Shown: piece after piece, positions 52,427-61,754 of the stretch
Layout: every line of letters starts with the position of its first letter
Position numbering within the stretch: position 1 is the first letter of the stretch
Source: Ferruginibacter sp.
Lineage (GTDB): Bacteria; Bacteroidota; Bacteroidia; Chitinophagales; Chitinophagaceae
Length of the DNA: 64,000 nucleotides
Assembly (NCBI GenBank): GCA_019638485.1
Contig: JAHBTP010000003.1
Location: forward strand, 186,001 to 250,000
Direction of reading: 5' to 3'
Made by a program: the position numbers and the translations under genes
Notes under the pieces: generated by a model
Seen by the model: only the letters and a program-made list of their open reading frames with translations
Database searches by the model: none
Told to the model about the DNA's origin: nothing

Positions 52427-52907
52427 CAGTTTCCTTTTTTAATAATACAGAGGCATAAGCTATCAGCCCCTCCTCTCTACCGGCAAATCCCATGTGTTCG
52501 GTTGTGGTTGCTTTGATACTTACATCAGCTTCGTTTATCCCTATCCGTGATGAAATTACTTGCCTCATCTTTTCTATATGTGGGGCTATTTTAGGTTCTT
52601 GTAAGCAAAGTGTTGAATCTAAGTTGACCACTTTATACCCTTTTTCAGAAATCATCTGCATGGTTTCCTCTAACAGGATTTTACTGTCTATCCCTCTGTA
52701 TCGTTCGTCTGTATTGGGAAAATGTTTGCCTATATCACCTAAGCCTAATGCGCCTAATAAGGCATCACAAATAGCATGAAGCAAAACATCTGCATCACTA
52801 TGGCCAATAGCCCCTTTATAATGAGGTATTTCAACTCCTCCAATAAAAAGAGGAGTGCCTTCAGCAAGTTGGTGAAAGTCAATTCCTGACCCTATTCTAT
52901 ATGACAT
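52419..52907 (-). CDS. ispF: 2-C-methyl-D-erythritol 2,4-cyclodiphosphate synthase
   Basis: Enzyme of the MEP isoprenoid pathway that cyclises CDP-ME phosphate. It has 162 residues. Typical motifs: [22 protein letters not shown] (zinc Asp/His) at the start, [20 protein letters not shown] near 50-70 with the second His, [20 protein letters not shown] and the C-terminal [19 protein letters not shown]. The gene is first in the minus-strand ispF-dut-DUF4292-envC operon. Downstream of the porV gene on the same strand, a terminator at 52927-52965 lies between them, so they are separate units. Confidence 0.97.
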   Translation of the reverse strand: MSYRIGSGIDFHQLAEGTPLFIGGVEIPHYKGAIGHSDADVLLHAICDALLGALGLGDIGKHFPNTDERYRGIDSKILLEETMQMISEKGYKVVNLDSTLCLQEPKIAPHIEKMRQVISSRIGINEADVSIKATTTEHMGFAGREEGLIAYASVLLKKETDG

Positions 52908-52926
52908 GGTGGAAGCAAATATCGGG

Positions 52927-52965
52927 TAAAAAAGAAAAAGCGCCTCCGAATTTCAGAGACGCTCT
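52927..52965 (-). terminator. Intrinsic terminator after porV
   Basis: On the minus strand a stem with two mismatches (AGCG, GAG and neighbouring pairs, 52939-52948 with 52954-52963) is followed by a T-rich tract. It separates porV from ispF. Confidence 0.7.
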
Positions 52966-52989
52966 TAAAATAATATTGAACAGATTCAA

Positions 52990-54144
52990 TTATTTCATAT
53001 CGAATTGCAAACCGAAACGCAAAGTGTTAGACAATGGGTTTCTGTTGGTACCTGAACCGGAAGGCAATAGATAAGAAATATTCAATGCAATCATTTGATA
53101 TTTCAAACCAGCACCTAAAGTGAAATACTTTCTATTTCCTTTAATGGGGCTCTCATAGAAATATCCTGCACGGAACATAAATTGATCTTTATAATTAAAT
53201 TCAGCACCTGTAGAAATGGTAAATTCTTTTAACTCACCTCCCTGACCTTTTGAATCACCAAAAGATTTAAACCAACTACTAACAACACCTTGCTCACGAT
53301 AATCTTTCACATCCTGCAAGTAGGCTGCTGAATCACCATCAAAGCGTGGAGGAATTGGAACCATTAATTTATTTAAGTCTAAACCAAAAGTGATTTTATT
53401 ATCTGCATCAAAAACTTTAGTATAAGTAGCACCTAAACCTAAGTTAGCAGGAATATAATCTTTTTGATTTGCATCGTCTCCATAAGAAATTTTACTTCCT
53501 AAGTTGCTTAATGTAGCACCCCAGTTAAAGCCACTTCCATCAGATTTCAAGCCATTTCCAAAAACGTGAATGTCTCCTGCAACAGAGCTTCCTTTTTTGA
53601 AAGTACTTCCGTTAAAGGTTCCGCTGGCAAGATCAGAACTTATATAACGCAAAGCTATACCCATTCCTATTTTATTAGATAGTTTACGGCTATATCCTGC
53701 ATCAAAGGCAAACTCGCGCGGACGTTGAGAACCTAAGCTATTTGCATCTGCATCGGTAAATTCAATATTACCTAAACTAAAGTAACGTAATGACGCAGAA
53801 ACAGTCTGCATATCATCTAATTTATAGTAGCCGGCTAAAGAAACTAAATAAACATCTTTTAAATCTAAATCACTTAACCAAGGTGTATAAGTGGCTCCTA
53901 TTTGCATTTTCTTATCTGAAAACGGAAGTTTACCCAAGTTCCAAAATCCACTATAAGAATCCGGAGAAGTGGCTATACCTACTTCACCCATACCGGCACT
54001 GCGTGCATCAGGAGATATTCGAAGAAAAGGAACTGCAGAAGTAACTACAGATATTTCACTAGGCTGAGATGACTGGGCATACGTCCCTTGAACGCCTGCT
54101 AATAACAAAACTAAGGCAGTCAATTTCAATGTTGCTTGTTTCAT
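52990..54144 (-). CDS. porV: Type IX secretion outer-membrane protein PorV
   Basis: Outer-membrane beta-barrel protein of 384 residues that binds T9SS cargo near the secretion machinery. It has a signal peptide ending AGVQGTYAQ (about residue 24). The typical start of the mature part is VTSAVPFLRISPDARSAGMGEVG with the block SPDSYSGFWNLGKLPFSDK. The final strand ends LRFGLQFDMK, as expected for a Bam-inserted barrel. T9SS members also include gldJ 390 bases away on the opposite strand. Together with the PorP/SprF gene and the sorting tail at 41600-41810 it shows that the organism uses T9SS. Confidence 0.94.
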   Translation of the reverse strand: MKQATLKLTALVLLLAGVQGTYAQSSQPSEISVVTSAVPFLRISPDARSAGMGEVGIATSPDSYSGFWNLGKLPFSDKKMQIGATYTPWLSDLDLKDVYLVSLAGYYKLDDMQTVSASLRYFSLGNIEFTDADANSLGSQRPREFAFDAGYSRKLSNKIGMGIALRYISSDLASGTFNGSTFKKGSSVAGDIHVFGNGLKSDGSGFNWGATLSNLGSKISYGDDANQKDYIPANLGLGATYTKVFDADNKITFGLDLNKLMVPIPPRFDGDSAAYLQDVKDYREQGVVSSWFKSFGDSKGQGGELKEFTISTGAEFNYKDQFMFRAGYFYESPIKGNRKYFTLGAGLKYQMIALNISYLLPSGSGTNRNPLSNTLRFGLQFDMK

Positions 54145-54533
54145 GCGATTTATTTGTCTTGGTTAGGTAGACTTACCTCTAATAAGCGATATTTTAATTT
54201 TAAAATTTGCGGGTAAAATTAGGTGATTTTAACAAATTATACTACTAATTATGTGTGTATTGTTAAAAAATACATTTCCCTTCATCCGGAAAACGCTGCA
54301 TATTAGGTAATTATTGTTATTCACCCAAAAAAAACTTAAAAAGTATATATTATAAGTACTTGACAACCACAATTTCAAAAAAGTTGCCTTAAGGGTTAAA
54401 AAAATAAAAATATTTTTTAAAAAACCAGAGGTATCATGTGGAATTTACATAAAGTATATATATTCGCAAATAGAGTTTAACCCCCGACATAAAATAAATA
54501 AGAAAACCTTTCGTTAAACAATTTGCTAAACGA
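54145..54533. other. AT-rich divergent spacer between porV and gldJ
   Basis: No gene or RNA is visible in 389 bases. It holds several A- and T-runs and must carry the promoters of porV and gldJ, but I see no unambiguous TAnnTTTG box. Confidence 0.6.
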
Positions 54534-56096
54534 ATGCACATGCAAAATCTGATCTCAGGTAAAACCCTGATGGTAATTGCCGCAGCAGCCTTAACACTTA
54601 CCTCCTGCGGGATTATGGGCAAGAAAAAAGCCAAATCATCTGTTACAGGATGGAACTATGATGACAAAAACATGGGTAATTACCATGTGTCTAAAGTTAA
54701 ATACCCAAAAGCTGGTCCCGGCCTTGTGTTTGTACAAGGTGGTACTTTTGTGATGGGTGCAAAAGATGAAGACGTGATGGGCGACTGGAATAATGTACCA
54801 CGCCGCGTTACTGTTCCGTCCTTTTTTATTGATGAAACAGAAGTGGCAAACGTTCACTACCGTGAATACCTCTACTGGATTGAAAATACCTTTAGTAACG
54901 ATACTTCTATTATGCAAAAGGTTCTTCCTGATACTTTGGTGTGGCGTGAAGAACTCGCATATAACGAACCTTATGTAGAATATTATTTTCGCTATCCTTC
55001 TTACAACTATTACCCTGTAGTAGGTGTAAGCTGGCGTCAGGCGCACGATTTTACAATTTGGCGCACCGATCGTGTAAACGAATTAAACCTAATGAAAAAA
55101 GGGTATTTGAAAAAAGATGCAGCTAAGCGGGAAATGAAAGGCGGAGGTGCTGACGGTTCATTTAATACAGAAACCTATTTAATGAATCCTGAGTTAATTC
55201 AAAACCGCAGCAAACCCAAAAAGTCACCACTAAAAGATGTAAGCGGTAAGCCGCGTGCAACTGTGAAACTGGAAGATGGTATTCTTAATATGGGATATCG
55301 TTTGCCTACAGAGGCTGAATGGGAATATGCTGCATACGGATTATTAGCACAAAATCCTAAGCCTCGTAAAAAAGAATCTAAATCCGGAGAAGAGTTAATC
55401 TCTAATCAACAAATTTACTCCTGGAGTAAAAATCCTAATGGATTACGTGATAACCGCAGAGGTAGCTGGCAAGGTAAATTCTTAGCCAACTTCAAAAGAG
55501 GTAATGGTGATAACATGGGAGTTGCGGGAGGATTGAATGACCGTGCTGCAATTCCTGATAATGTAAAATCATTCTATCCAAATGCCTTTGGCTTATATAA
55601 TATGAGTGGTAACGTGAGTGAGTGGGTTGGGGATGTATATCGCCCGATGACACCAATGGATGCTGAAGATTTTAACTACTTCCGCGGTAACAAATTCCAG
55701 AAATATTATAAAAATAGCAGCGGCGAATTTGAAAGAGATAGCATGGGAAGATTGAAGAAAGTAGATATTGATGATGAAGAAGTAAAAAATAGAAGTAATT
55801 ACCAGCGCAATAATGTAATTGATTATATGGATGGCGACTCTGCCAGTGGCGCATTCTATGGCTATGGTTCTACCTCATTAATTAGTGATAAGAGCCGAGT
55901 AATTAAAGGAGGAAGCTGGAATGACCGCGCTTATTGGCTATCCCCCGGAACACGTAGATATATGGACGAGGATATGGGTGCCAGCACGGTAGGTTTCCGC
56001 TGTGCTCAAACCTATCTTGGACCACCTGAAGGACCAGGTTTCAAATCCGGTAATATCTTTGCCAAGCGTAAACAAAATGCACGTAAAAAGAAATAA
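54534..56096 (+). CDS. gldJ: Gliding motility/T9SS lipoprotein GldJ
   Basis: Outer-membrane lipoprotein of 520 residues required for gliding and for T9SS function in Flavobacterium. The signal carries a lipobox (AALTLTSC, Cys25). The mature start SSVTGWNYDDKNMG is typical of GldJ. The main domain has the formylglycine-generating-enzyme (SUMF1-like) fold, with VPRRVTVPSFFIDETEVANVHYREYL, YRLPTEAEWEYAA, YNMSGNVSEWVGDVY and RVIKGGSWNDRAYW. It is placed before murF, as in Flavobacterium. A hairpin terminator lies 19 bases past the stop. The start is at ATG 54534 or two codons later. Confidence 0.92.
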   Translation: MHMQNLISGKTLMVIAAAALTLTSCGIMGKKKAKSSVTGWNYDDKNMGNYHVSKVKYPKAGPGLVFVQGGTFVMGAKDEDVMGDWNNVPRRVTVPSFFIDETEVANVHYREYLYWIENTFSNDTSIMQKVLPDTLVWREELAYNEPYVEYYFRYPSYNYYPVVGVSWRQAHDFTIWRTDRVNELNLMKKGYLKKDAAKREMKGGGADGSFNTETYLMNPELIQNRSKPKKSPLKDVSGKPRATVKLEDGILNMGYRLPTEAEWEYAAYGLLAQNPKPRKKESKSGEELISNQQIYSWSKNPNGLRDNRRGSWQGKFLANFKRGNGDNMGVAGGLNDRAAIPDNVKSFYPNAFGLYNMSGNVSEWVGDVYRPMTPMDAEDFNYFRGNKFQKYYKNSSGEFERDSMGRLKKVDIDDEEVKNRSNYQRNNVIDYMDGDSASGAFYGYGSTSLISDKSRVIKGGSWNDRAYWLSPGTRRYMDEDMGASTVGFRCAQTYLGPPEGPGFKSGNIFAKRKQNARKKK

Positions 56097-56114
56097 CCTT
56101 TTTAAACAATATTT

Positions 56115-56139
56115 AACCCCGGATCTTCCGGGGTTTTTT
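56115..56139 (+). terminator. Intrinsic terminator after gldJ
   Basis: A 9-bp stem (AACCCCGGA with TCCGGGGTT, 56115-56123 and 56127-56135), loop TCT, followed by T residues. Confidence 0.85.
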
Positions 56140-56168
56140 GTTACCGTATTCTACACTTACTTTTGAGT

Positions 56169-57434
56169 ATGACTATTCCTGAATTGTATACTATTTATTT
56201 ACAACATCAAAAAATCAGTACTGATTCAAGAACTATTCAACCCGGCGATATCTTTTTTGCACTTAAAGGAGAAAATTTTAACGGTAATGCATATACGAAT
56301 ATAGCATTGAGTAGAGGTGCTATATTATGCGTTACAGATGAAGAAACCCAAAATAATGATACGCGAATCATTCGGGTTGAAAACGCCCTCAATACCTTAC
56401 AGCAATTAGCACTTTACCATCGTAAACAATTTAATATTCCATTCCTTGCTATTACCGGCAGTAACGGAAAAACGACTACAAAGGAATTAATTCATGCCGT
56501 ACTAAGTAGTACATACATAACATATACCACAACCGGCAACCTAAATAACCACATCGGAATTCCGTTAACCCTTTTAAAAATTAAACAAGATGCTGCTATT
56601 GCTGTAGTTGAAATGGGTGCAAATCATATTGGAGAGATAGCCTCCTATTGCCACATTGTTCAACCTACACATGGGCTGATTACCAATTGCGGGAAGGCAC
56701 ACTTAGAAGGGTTTGGAAGTGAGGAAGGAGTAAAAAAGGGAAAAGGTGAACTATATGACTTCCTTAGGGAAAATAACGGCACCGCTTTTGTAAATAGTAA
56801 TTTGAACTACCTCATGGAAATGAGTTCGGGCATTAGCCATAGAATCTTATATGCCTCAGAAGAAACCGTGACACATGAAGACAATCACCAAACTTTTCTA
56901 CAGGTTAATACCGAAGATGGATTTCATATTAAAACTCAATTAGTGGGTGATTATAATTTACCCAACGTGCTAGCTGCAATGGCAATAGGAAAATACTTCC
57001 AGGTAACACCTCAGGTTATTAAATCAGCCATTGAAAATTATATCCCTTCCAATAGTCGTTCGCAACTTATAATGTGGAAAACAAATACTGTAATATTAGA
57101 TGCATACAATGCCAATCCTTCAAGCATGAAAGCTGCTATTACTAACTTTGCCAATGAAAGAAATACAAACAAAGTGCTGATTCTCGGCGGAATGAAAGAA
57201 CTTGGAAAAGACAGAGAAAAGGAACACACTTCGCTCATATCATTTATTGAAGAGTTTAAGTGGGCAGCAGTCATCCTGGTTGGCGAAGAGTTTAGCCATA
57301 CACCTCCACATTTTCAACATTTCAATACCAGCGTTGAAGCTCGCGATTGGCTAAAAAAGCATCCCCTCCATAATGCGCACATCTTGTTAAAAGGCTCAAG
57401 AAGTATGAAAATGGAAACAGTACTCGATGATTAA
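56169..57434 (+). CDS. murF: UDP-N-acetylmuramoyl-tripeptide--D-alanyl-D-alanine ligase
   Basis: Adds the D-Ala-D-Ala dipeptide to the UDP-MurNAc-tripeptide, the last cytoplasmic ligation of peptidoglycan precursor synthesis. It has about 421 residues from ATG 56169; a TTG start two codons upstream is less likely. Mur ligase motifs are present: DSRTIQPGDIFFALKGE at the start, the P-loop AITGSNGKTTTKELI (near 96), VVEMGANHIGEIA and LILGGMKELGKDREKEH. The DAYNANPSSM motif fits MurF. The order gldJ-murF is known in Flavobacterium. A short spacer and tRNA-Ser follow on the other strand. Confidence 0.95.
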   Translation: MTIPELYTIYLQHQKISTDSRTIQPGDIFFALKGENFNGNAYTNIALSRGAILCVTDEETQNNDTRIIRVENALNTLQQLALYHRKQFNIPFLAITGSNGKTTTKELIHAVLSSTYITYTTTGNLNNHIGIPLTLLKIKQDAAIAVVEMGANHIGEIASYCHIVQPTHGLITNCGKAHLEGFGSEEGVKKGKGELYDFLRENNGTAFVNSNLNYLMEMSSGISHRILYASEETVTHEDNHQTFLQVNTEDGFHIKTQLVGDYNLPNVLAAMAIGKYFQVTPQVIKSAIENYIPSNSRSQLIMWKTNTVILDAYNANPSSMKAAITNFANERNTNKVLILGGMKELGKDREKEHTSLISFIEEFKWAAVILVGEEFSHTPPHFQHFNTSVEARDWLKKHPLHNAHILLKGSRSMKMETVLDD

Positions 57435-57487
57435 ATCAATTCTTTAAAGGGAGATAAATAAATAACCTGCCAATGAGCAGGTTATTG

Positions 57488-57574
57488 CGGAGACGAAGGG
57501 ATTCGAACCCTTGATACAGTTTCCCGTATACACACTTTCCAGGCGTGCTCCTTCAACCACTCGGACACGTCTCC
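57488..57574 (-). tRNA. tRNA-Ser, anticodon GGA
   Basis: The minus strand reads GGAGACGTGTCCGAGTGGTT at the 5' end, with acceptor GGAGACG pairing to CGTCTCC. The anticodon loop is CTGGAAA (anticodon GGA), and a long variable arm with a stem fits class II serine tRNA. The T arm contains GGGTTCGAATCCC. It reads Ser codons UCC and UCU. Length is 87 bases with discriminator G. Confidence 0.95.
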
Positions 57575-57656
57575 AAAAGGGAAGCAAAAATAAGCAAATT
57601 CAAATTCTTTTCTCCTATTCTTCTTGTTATTGACAGATGAAAACTAAATTTGAAGT

Positions 57657-58484
57657 ATGGCCCTGGAAGTATGTTCATTAAACTCAGGAAGTAACGGAAA
57701 TTGCTATTATATAGGTAATGATCAACATGGTGTTTTGATTGATGCTGGCCTTTCTTGCAAAGAAACTGAAAAACGACTCCACCAATCAAACCTCTCTATA
57801 AAGAAAATCCGTTGCATTATTATTTCACACGAGCATACTGACCATATTCGAGGCTTAGAAAAATTAGTCCTCCGACATAGCATCCCTGTTTATATTACCC
57901 AACCAACCTACAAAGTAAGCAGACTTAATTTACCGGAATCTTATATTAGAGATTTTTCAACATACTCCTCATTTATGGTAGAGGACCTAGAAATAATTCC
58001 CATCAAAAAATCACATGACGCAACAGATCCATATAGCTTCGTAATAAAAAGTAATAACGTGGCGGTAGGTGTTTTTACCGATATAGGAAAAGTTTCAGAA
58101 AATTTACAACAGTCCTTTTCTTTGTGCAATGCTGTTTTTCTTGAATCAAATTATGATTATGAAATGTTGAAAAATGGCCCATATCCCATTCATCTTCAAA
58201 AGCGTATTTGCGGAGGTAGCGGGCATCTATCTAATCTTCAGGCTCTATCACTTCTTGAACAACACGCCTCTCCTTTCTTAACCCATGTATTTTTATCACA
58301 CCTGAGCGAAAAAAACAATCATCCTGATATAGTAATGGACACTTTTAGCAGGTTTACAAAAAAGATGGATATCTCTATTGCCTCAAGATATGGAGCATCT
58401 GAAGTGTATAGGATTTTAGGTTCACAAGAATTTGTATTGAAAAACTTTAAAAGAAAAATGATTCAAATGAAAATGTTTGACTAA
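57657..58484 (+). CDS. MBL-fold metallo-hydrolase (YycJ/WalJ-like)
   Basis: Probable metal-dependent hydrolase of 275 residues. The metallo-beta-lactamase motif is ISHEHTDHIRGLEKL (near 57-71), with the first aspartate in VLIDAGLSCKE. Other motifs are FTDIGKVSENL and the C-terminal HVFLSHLSEKNNHPD. The ordering of motifs is that of the YycJ/WalJ branch, whose members may act as exonucleases or in cell-division control. The exact function here is not shown. It follows the tRNA on the opposite strand and is convergent with the ABC-2 exporter genes (gap 55 bases). Confidence 0.9.
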   Translation: MALEVCSLNSGSNGNCYYIGNDQHGVLIDAGLSCKETEKRLHQSNLSIKKIRCIIISHEHTDHIRGLEKLVLRHSIPVYITQPTYKVSRLNLPESYIRDFSTYSSFMVEDLEIIPIKKSHDATDPYSFVIKSNNVAVGVFTDIGKVSENLQQSFSLCNAVFLESNYDYEMLKNGPYPIHLQKRICGGSGHLSNLQALSLLEQHASPFLTHVFLSHLSEKNNHPDIVMDTFSRFTKKMDISIASRYGASEVYRILGSQEFVLKNFKRKMIQMKMFD

Positions 58485-58539
58485 TCTATTTTATATGAAA
58501 ACCCTTCCTTTCACATTCAATCCTGTTTCACCCCACAGT

Positions 58540-59811
58540 TTATGCTAACTTTAAAATATTTTTTCGAAACATAATAACTGCTACACTATTCAAGATTAAA
58601 CCAATGACCATAAGCACCAGTATCCTGGAAAGGAAAGTTGTGCTTAACACCGGGAGGTTCCTCCAAAAAATATCATAAAACCCTTGAATACTCCAATAGT
58701 TTACAGAAATGACTGCTGCCTTCTGCATAATTACAGGCATAAAAAACAATGGCATCATACTTCCGCCAATTGCACTCATTACTAATATTATTAAAGTTGA
58801 CAGTCCCTGCACTTGTTGCTTAGTCTTAGCAAATGAAGCTAATAAAACACCAAAAGCAGAACAAGCAAAAGCCGTAGCAATAATCATTAGCAATAATCCC
58901 GGTAAGTGCTCACCTATTTTTAAACCAAAAACAAAGCTTGCAAATAGGAACATCACCACTAATTGAAAAATAGAAATAAGATTAGCAGCAATCATTTTCC
59001 CGAACAAAATATTCAGTGGATTCAATGGCGTATAAAGAAGCCGCTTTAAAGTACCTTCCTGTTTCTCATCTAATAAACCCAACCCAATACCCACCACAGA
59101 AAATAACAACATCATTACTGCTGTACCGGCAACAGCTTGAATTAATCCCAACTGATTGTCATTTGTAGCCTTAACCAGTTTAGTCATTTTAATATCCCCA
59201 CCTATAAACATTTCGGTAGGGTTAATTTGCTCCTTACTTTCATTTTCAGAAATACTTTTGGAAATAACATCAAAAAGTTCGTTTGAACGAAATTGGATAT
59301 CCTGCTTCTTATCAAGATTAGACACTCCTGCAATCCTTGCCAATCTATTACCCATCATCATTTTTGAATCTCCCAAATTAAATGGCAACATAGCTATCGT
59401 TGGTATAAGCGACTGTTGCAAAAGCCCAACTTCTATTTCTTTTGCACCATCATACTTTAGTTCTAAAGGTAACCCTGCTCCTTGCTGCAAAGAATCTGAA
59501 AAACCATTATGTATAACTAAAACACTGCTCACCTTACCTTTTTTAATTGCCTTTTCTGCATCTTCTAAAGACATAGTGGATATAGACACCGATTTCAAAG
59601 AATCAAATAGCATAATAGCTTCCTTTGAAGCTGCTGTGTTATCCAAATCACTTATTAATAATGACACCTTACTATCCTCTTTGCCCTTCCCTACACCACC
59701 AAATGCAAATGCAAATAGGGTTATTAACGCAATAGGAATAGCAAATGTGAGCAGCATTGACCGGCGGTCTTTTAAAAAAATCCTTAAATCTTTTAGTGCA
59801 ACTTTAATCAT
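58540..59811 (-). CDS. ABC-2 type exporter permease
   Basis: Inner-membrane permease of 423 residues. One helix at the N-terminus (LLTFAIPIALITLFAFAFGG) is followed by a large periplasmic domain (about 40-215), and a C-terminal block has about five helices. This contains AVAGTAVMMLLFSVVGIGLGLLDEKQEGTLKRLLYTPLNP, part of the typical ABC-2 permease core. It lies 4 bases after the ATPase gene, so both form one ATPase plus permease exporter. Substrate unknown (drugs, lipids or antimicrobial peptides occur in this family). Confidence 0.9.
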   Translation of the reverse strand: MIKVALKDLRIFLKDRRSMLLTFAIPIALITLFAFAFGGVGKGKEDSKVSLLISDLDNTAASKEAIMLFDSLKSVSISTMSLEDAEKAIKKGKVSSVLVIHNGFSDSLQQGAGLPLELKYDGAKEIEVGLLQQSLIPTIAMLPFNLGDSKMMMGNRLARIAGVSNLDKKQDIQFRSNELFDVISKSISENESKEQINPTEMFIGGDIKMTKLVKATNDNQLGLIQAVAGTAVMMLLFSVVGIGLGLLDEKQEGTLKRLLYTPLNPLNILFGKMIAANLISIFQLVVMFLFASFVFGLKIGEHLPGLLLMIIATAFACSAFGVLLASFAKTKQQVQGLSTLIILVMSAIGGSMMPLFFMPVIMQKAAVISVNYWSIQGFYDIFWRNLPVLSTTFLSRILVLMVIGLILNSVAVIMFRKNILKLA

Positions 59812-59815
59812 ACTA

Positions 59816-60739
59816 CTAGTCTCTTAATTGTTTTCCCGTGAGTTGTAAAAAAATAGTTTCAAGATTTGCCTTGAGTATCTCGATATTAACAATCTCCAGC
59901 CCAATTTGATTGCATAGCAAAACCAATTTAGATAGATCTGTCTTTACATTTGGTGAATAAAAGTGAATAGTATTATTCATCTGTTTCATATCCGGCCAAG
60001 AGGAGGATAACTTAACTGAATCATTTTTACTTAGCATTAAAAATGTCATGGCAATTGTTTCTTTAACCGCATTGGAGTTTTTTAATTCATCCAATGTTCC
60101 TTCGGCAATAATTTTACCATTATCAATAATCCCAATTCGATCACAAAGCCTTTCTGCTTCTTCCATATAATGTGTAGTATAAACAATTGTCATTCCCTCC
60201 CTATGCAATTTTTCAATCACTTCAAAAATCAAATTTCTGCTTTGTGGATCTATCCCCACCGTTGGCTCGTCCATAAACAGTACCCGGGGCTGATGTAATA
60301 AGGAAGAAGCAATATTAATCCTCCTTTTCATTCCTCCGGAATAATTTTTAACTTTTTCGCCCTTCCTGTCTTCAAGTCCGAAAAGTTTCAACAATGCATT
60401 TGCACGATTTGATAACTCCTTCTTTGAAACGTTATAGAAGCTACCCCAAAACATTAAATTTTCAAATGCCGTTAGTTCATTATAAACTGCCAATTCCTGA
60501 GGAACTACGCCAATTATCTTTTTTATATCCTTAGGACTATTTTTTAAAGAATTACTTCCAATAATTACTTCGCCGGAATCAGGATTAAGTATAGAGCTCA
60601 ATATGGAGATTGTGGTTGTTTTTCCTGCACCATTAGGACCCAGCAAACCGTAAAATTCTCCTGCTTTAATTCCAAAACTTATCCCTTTCAGCGCCTCTCG
60701 TCCATTATAGGCCTTTTTTAAATCTTTTACTTCTATCAT
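59816..60739 (-). CDS. ABC exporter ATP-binding protein
   Basis: ATPase partner of the ABC-2 permease, 307 residues. Walker A is GPNGAGKTTTISIL (about 35-48), the Q-loop is VVPQELAVYNEL, the signature YSGGMKRRINIASSL, Walker B VLFMDEPTVGID and the switch His is in YTTHYMEEAE. The C-terminal extension of about 85 residues is the usual linker domain of DRA/Nod-type ABC-2 ATPases. The start at ATG 60739 gives MIEVKDLKKAYNGREALKG. Transcription direction is toward the permease. Confidence 0.93.
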   Translation of the reverse strand: MIEVKDLKKAYNGREALKGISFGIKAGEFYGLLGPNGAGKTTTISILSSILNPDSGEVIIGSNSLKNSPKDIKKIIGVVPQELAVYNELTAFENLMFWGSFYNVSKKELSNRANALLKLFGLEDRKGEKVKNYSGGMKRRINIASSLLHQPRVLFMDEPTVGIDPQSRNLIFEVIEKLHREGMTIVYTTHYMEEAERLCDRIGIIDNGKIIAEGTLDELKNSNAVKETIAMTFLMLSKNDSVKLSSSWPDMKQMNNTIHFYSPNVKTDLSKLVLLCNQIGLEIVNIEILKANLETIFLQLTGKQLRD

Positions 60740-60829
60740 AAGGTATAAGGCATATTTTAAGGTCTGTGCAATTTATTATTAATCGTTCATTTTTCTTTTG
60801 GTCAAGTTATAATAAATGATGTCAATGGG

Positions 60830-61594
60830 CTATTCAATGCGAAAAATCTCTTTGGCGTTTTTTGTGGTAACCGAAGCAATCTCCTCCCTGCTCATACTAT
60901 ATATTGCTCCCAGTTTATCTGCTACATATACCAAATAACTGCTCTCATTCACCTTACCTCTATACGGCACCGGTGATAAATAAGGCGAATCCGTTTCTAA
61001 AACCAAATACCTCACTTCAATTTCTTTTAGGATTTTATCTAATCCGGAATTTTTAAACGTCACCACCCCGCCTATTCCTAAAAACAAACCAAGATCAATA
61101 ATCTCTTTGGCTTCTTCAAGCTGTCCACTAAAGCAATGAAAGACACCGTTAACATATCCGGCAGGAAAAGATTTTAAAATATCAATACATTCTCGGGTGG
61201 CGTTTCGCGAATGAATAGAAACAGGTAAATTAAATTGATGAGCCCAATTTATTTGTTGCTTAAAAGCCACAATCTGCTGATCGTAAAAAGTTTTATCCCA
61301 ATATAAATCAATACCAATTTCTCCAATACCATAGAACTTACGCTTTTGTAGCCATTCTTCTACGAGCGCTAACTCTGAGGCCACGTTCTCTTTTACACTG
61401 CAAGGATGAAGACCTATCATCGAAAAGCATTTTCCAATAAATAGTTCCTCAAACCTAATCATTGCATTATGTGATTCACTATCAATAGCAGGTAAAAGAA
61501 ATTGCTTTACACCGGCATTCAATGCACGTTGAATTACTGCTTCCTCCTGACCTTTAAAATCTTCCAGGTAAAGATGACAATGTGTATCCACCAT
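60830..61594 (-). CDS. TatD-family metal-dependent hydrolase
   Basis: TIM-barrel hydrolase of 254 residues, related to TatD DNases and to D-aminoacyl-tRNA editing. The metal-binding start is VDTHCHLYLEDF, followed by MIGLHPCSVKENV, the central glutamate stretch GIGEIGIDLYWD (near 95) and SIHSRNATRECIDIL. The late Asp is in LVLETDSPYLSPVPYRG. Activity is predicted to be 3'-5' exonuclease-like from the family only. It lies alone on the minus strand, following the polysaccharide deacetylase gene with a terminator between them. Confidence 0.94.
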   Translation of the reverse strand: MVDTHCHLYLEDFKGQEEAVIQRALNAGVKQFLLPAIDSESHNAMIRFEELFIGKCFSMIGLHPCSVKENVASELALVEEWLQKRKFYGIGEIGIDLYWDKTFYDQQIVAFKQQINWAHQFNLPVSIHSRNATRECIDILKSFPAGYVNGVFHCFSGQLEEAKEIIDLGLFLGIGGVVTFKNSGLDKILKEIEVRYLVLETDSPYLSPVPYRGKVNESSYLVYVADKLGAIYSMSREEIASVTTKNAKEIFRIE

Positions 61595-61715
61595 AATCTT
61601 GTCTATATTTATTTAAAACAACCTTAATAGAAGTTTTTCTACTCAAAAAAAGTAATTTTTAAATTGGTGATAAAACAAAATCTCCCTACTTTAGCTTAGT
61701 TTTCATAGGGTACGG

Positions 61716-61748
61716 ATTAAAAACGGGCAAGGGTCTCTACCCTAGCCC
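61716..61748 (-). terminator. Intrinsic terminator after the polysaccharide deacetylase
   Basis: A 10-bp stem with one mismatch (61725-61734 with 61739-61748), followed on the minus strand by a run of T. It lies directly after the deacetylase gene. Confidence 0.75.
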
Positions 61749-61754
61749 ATTTTT

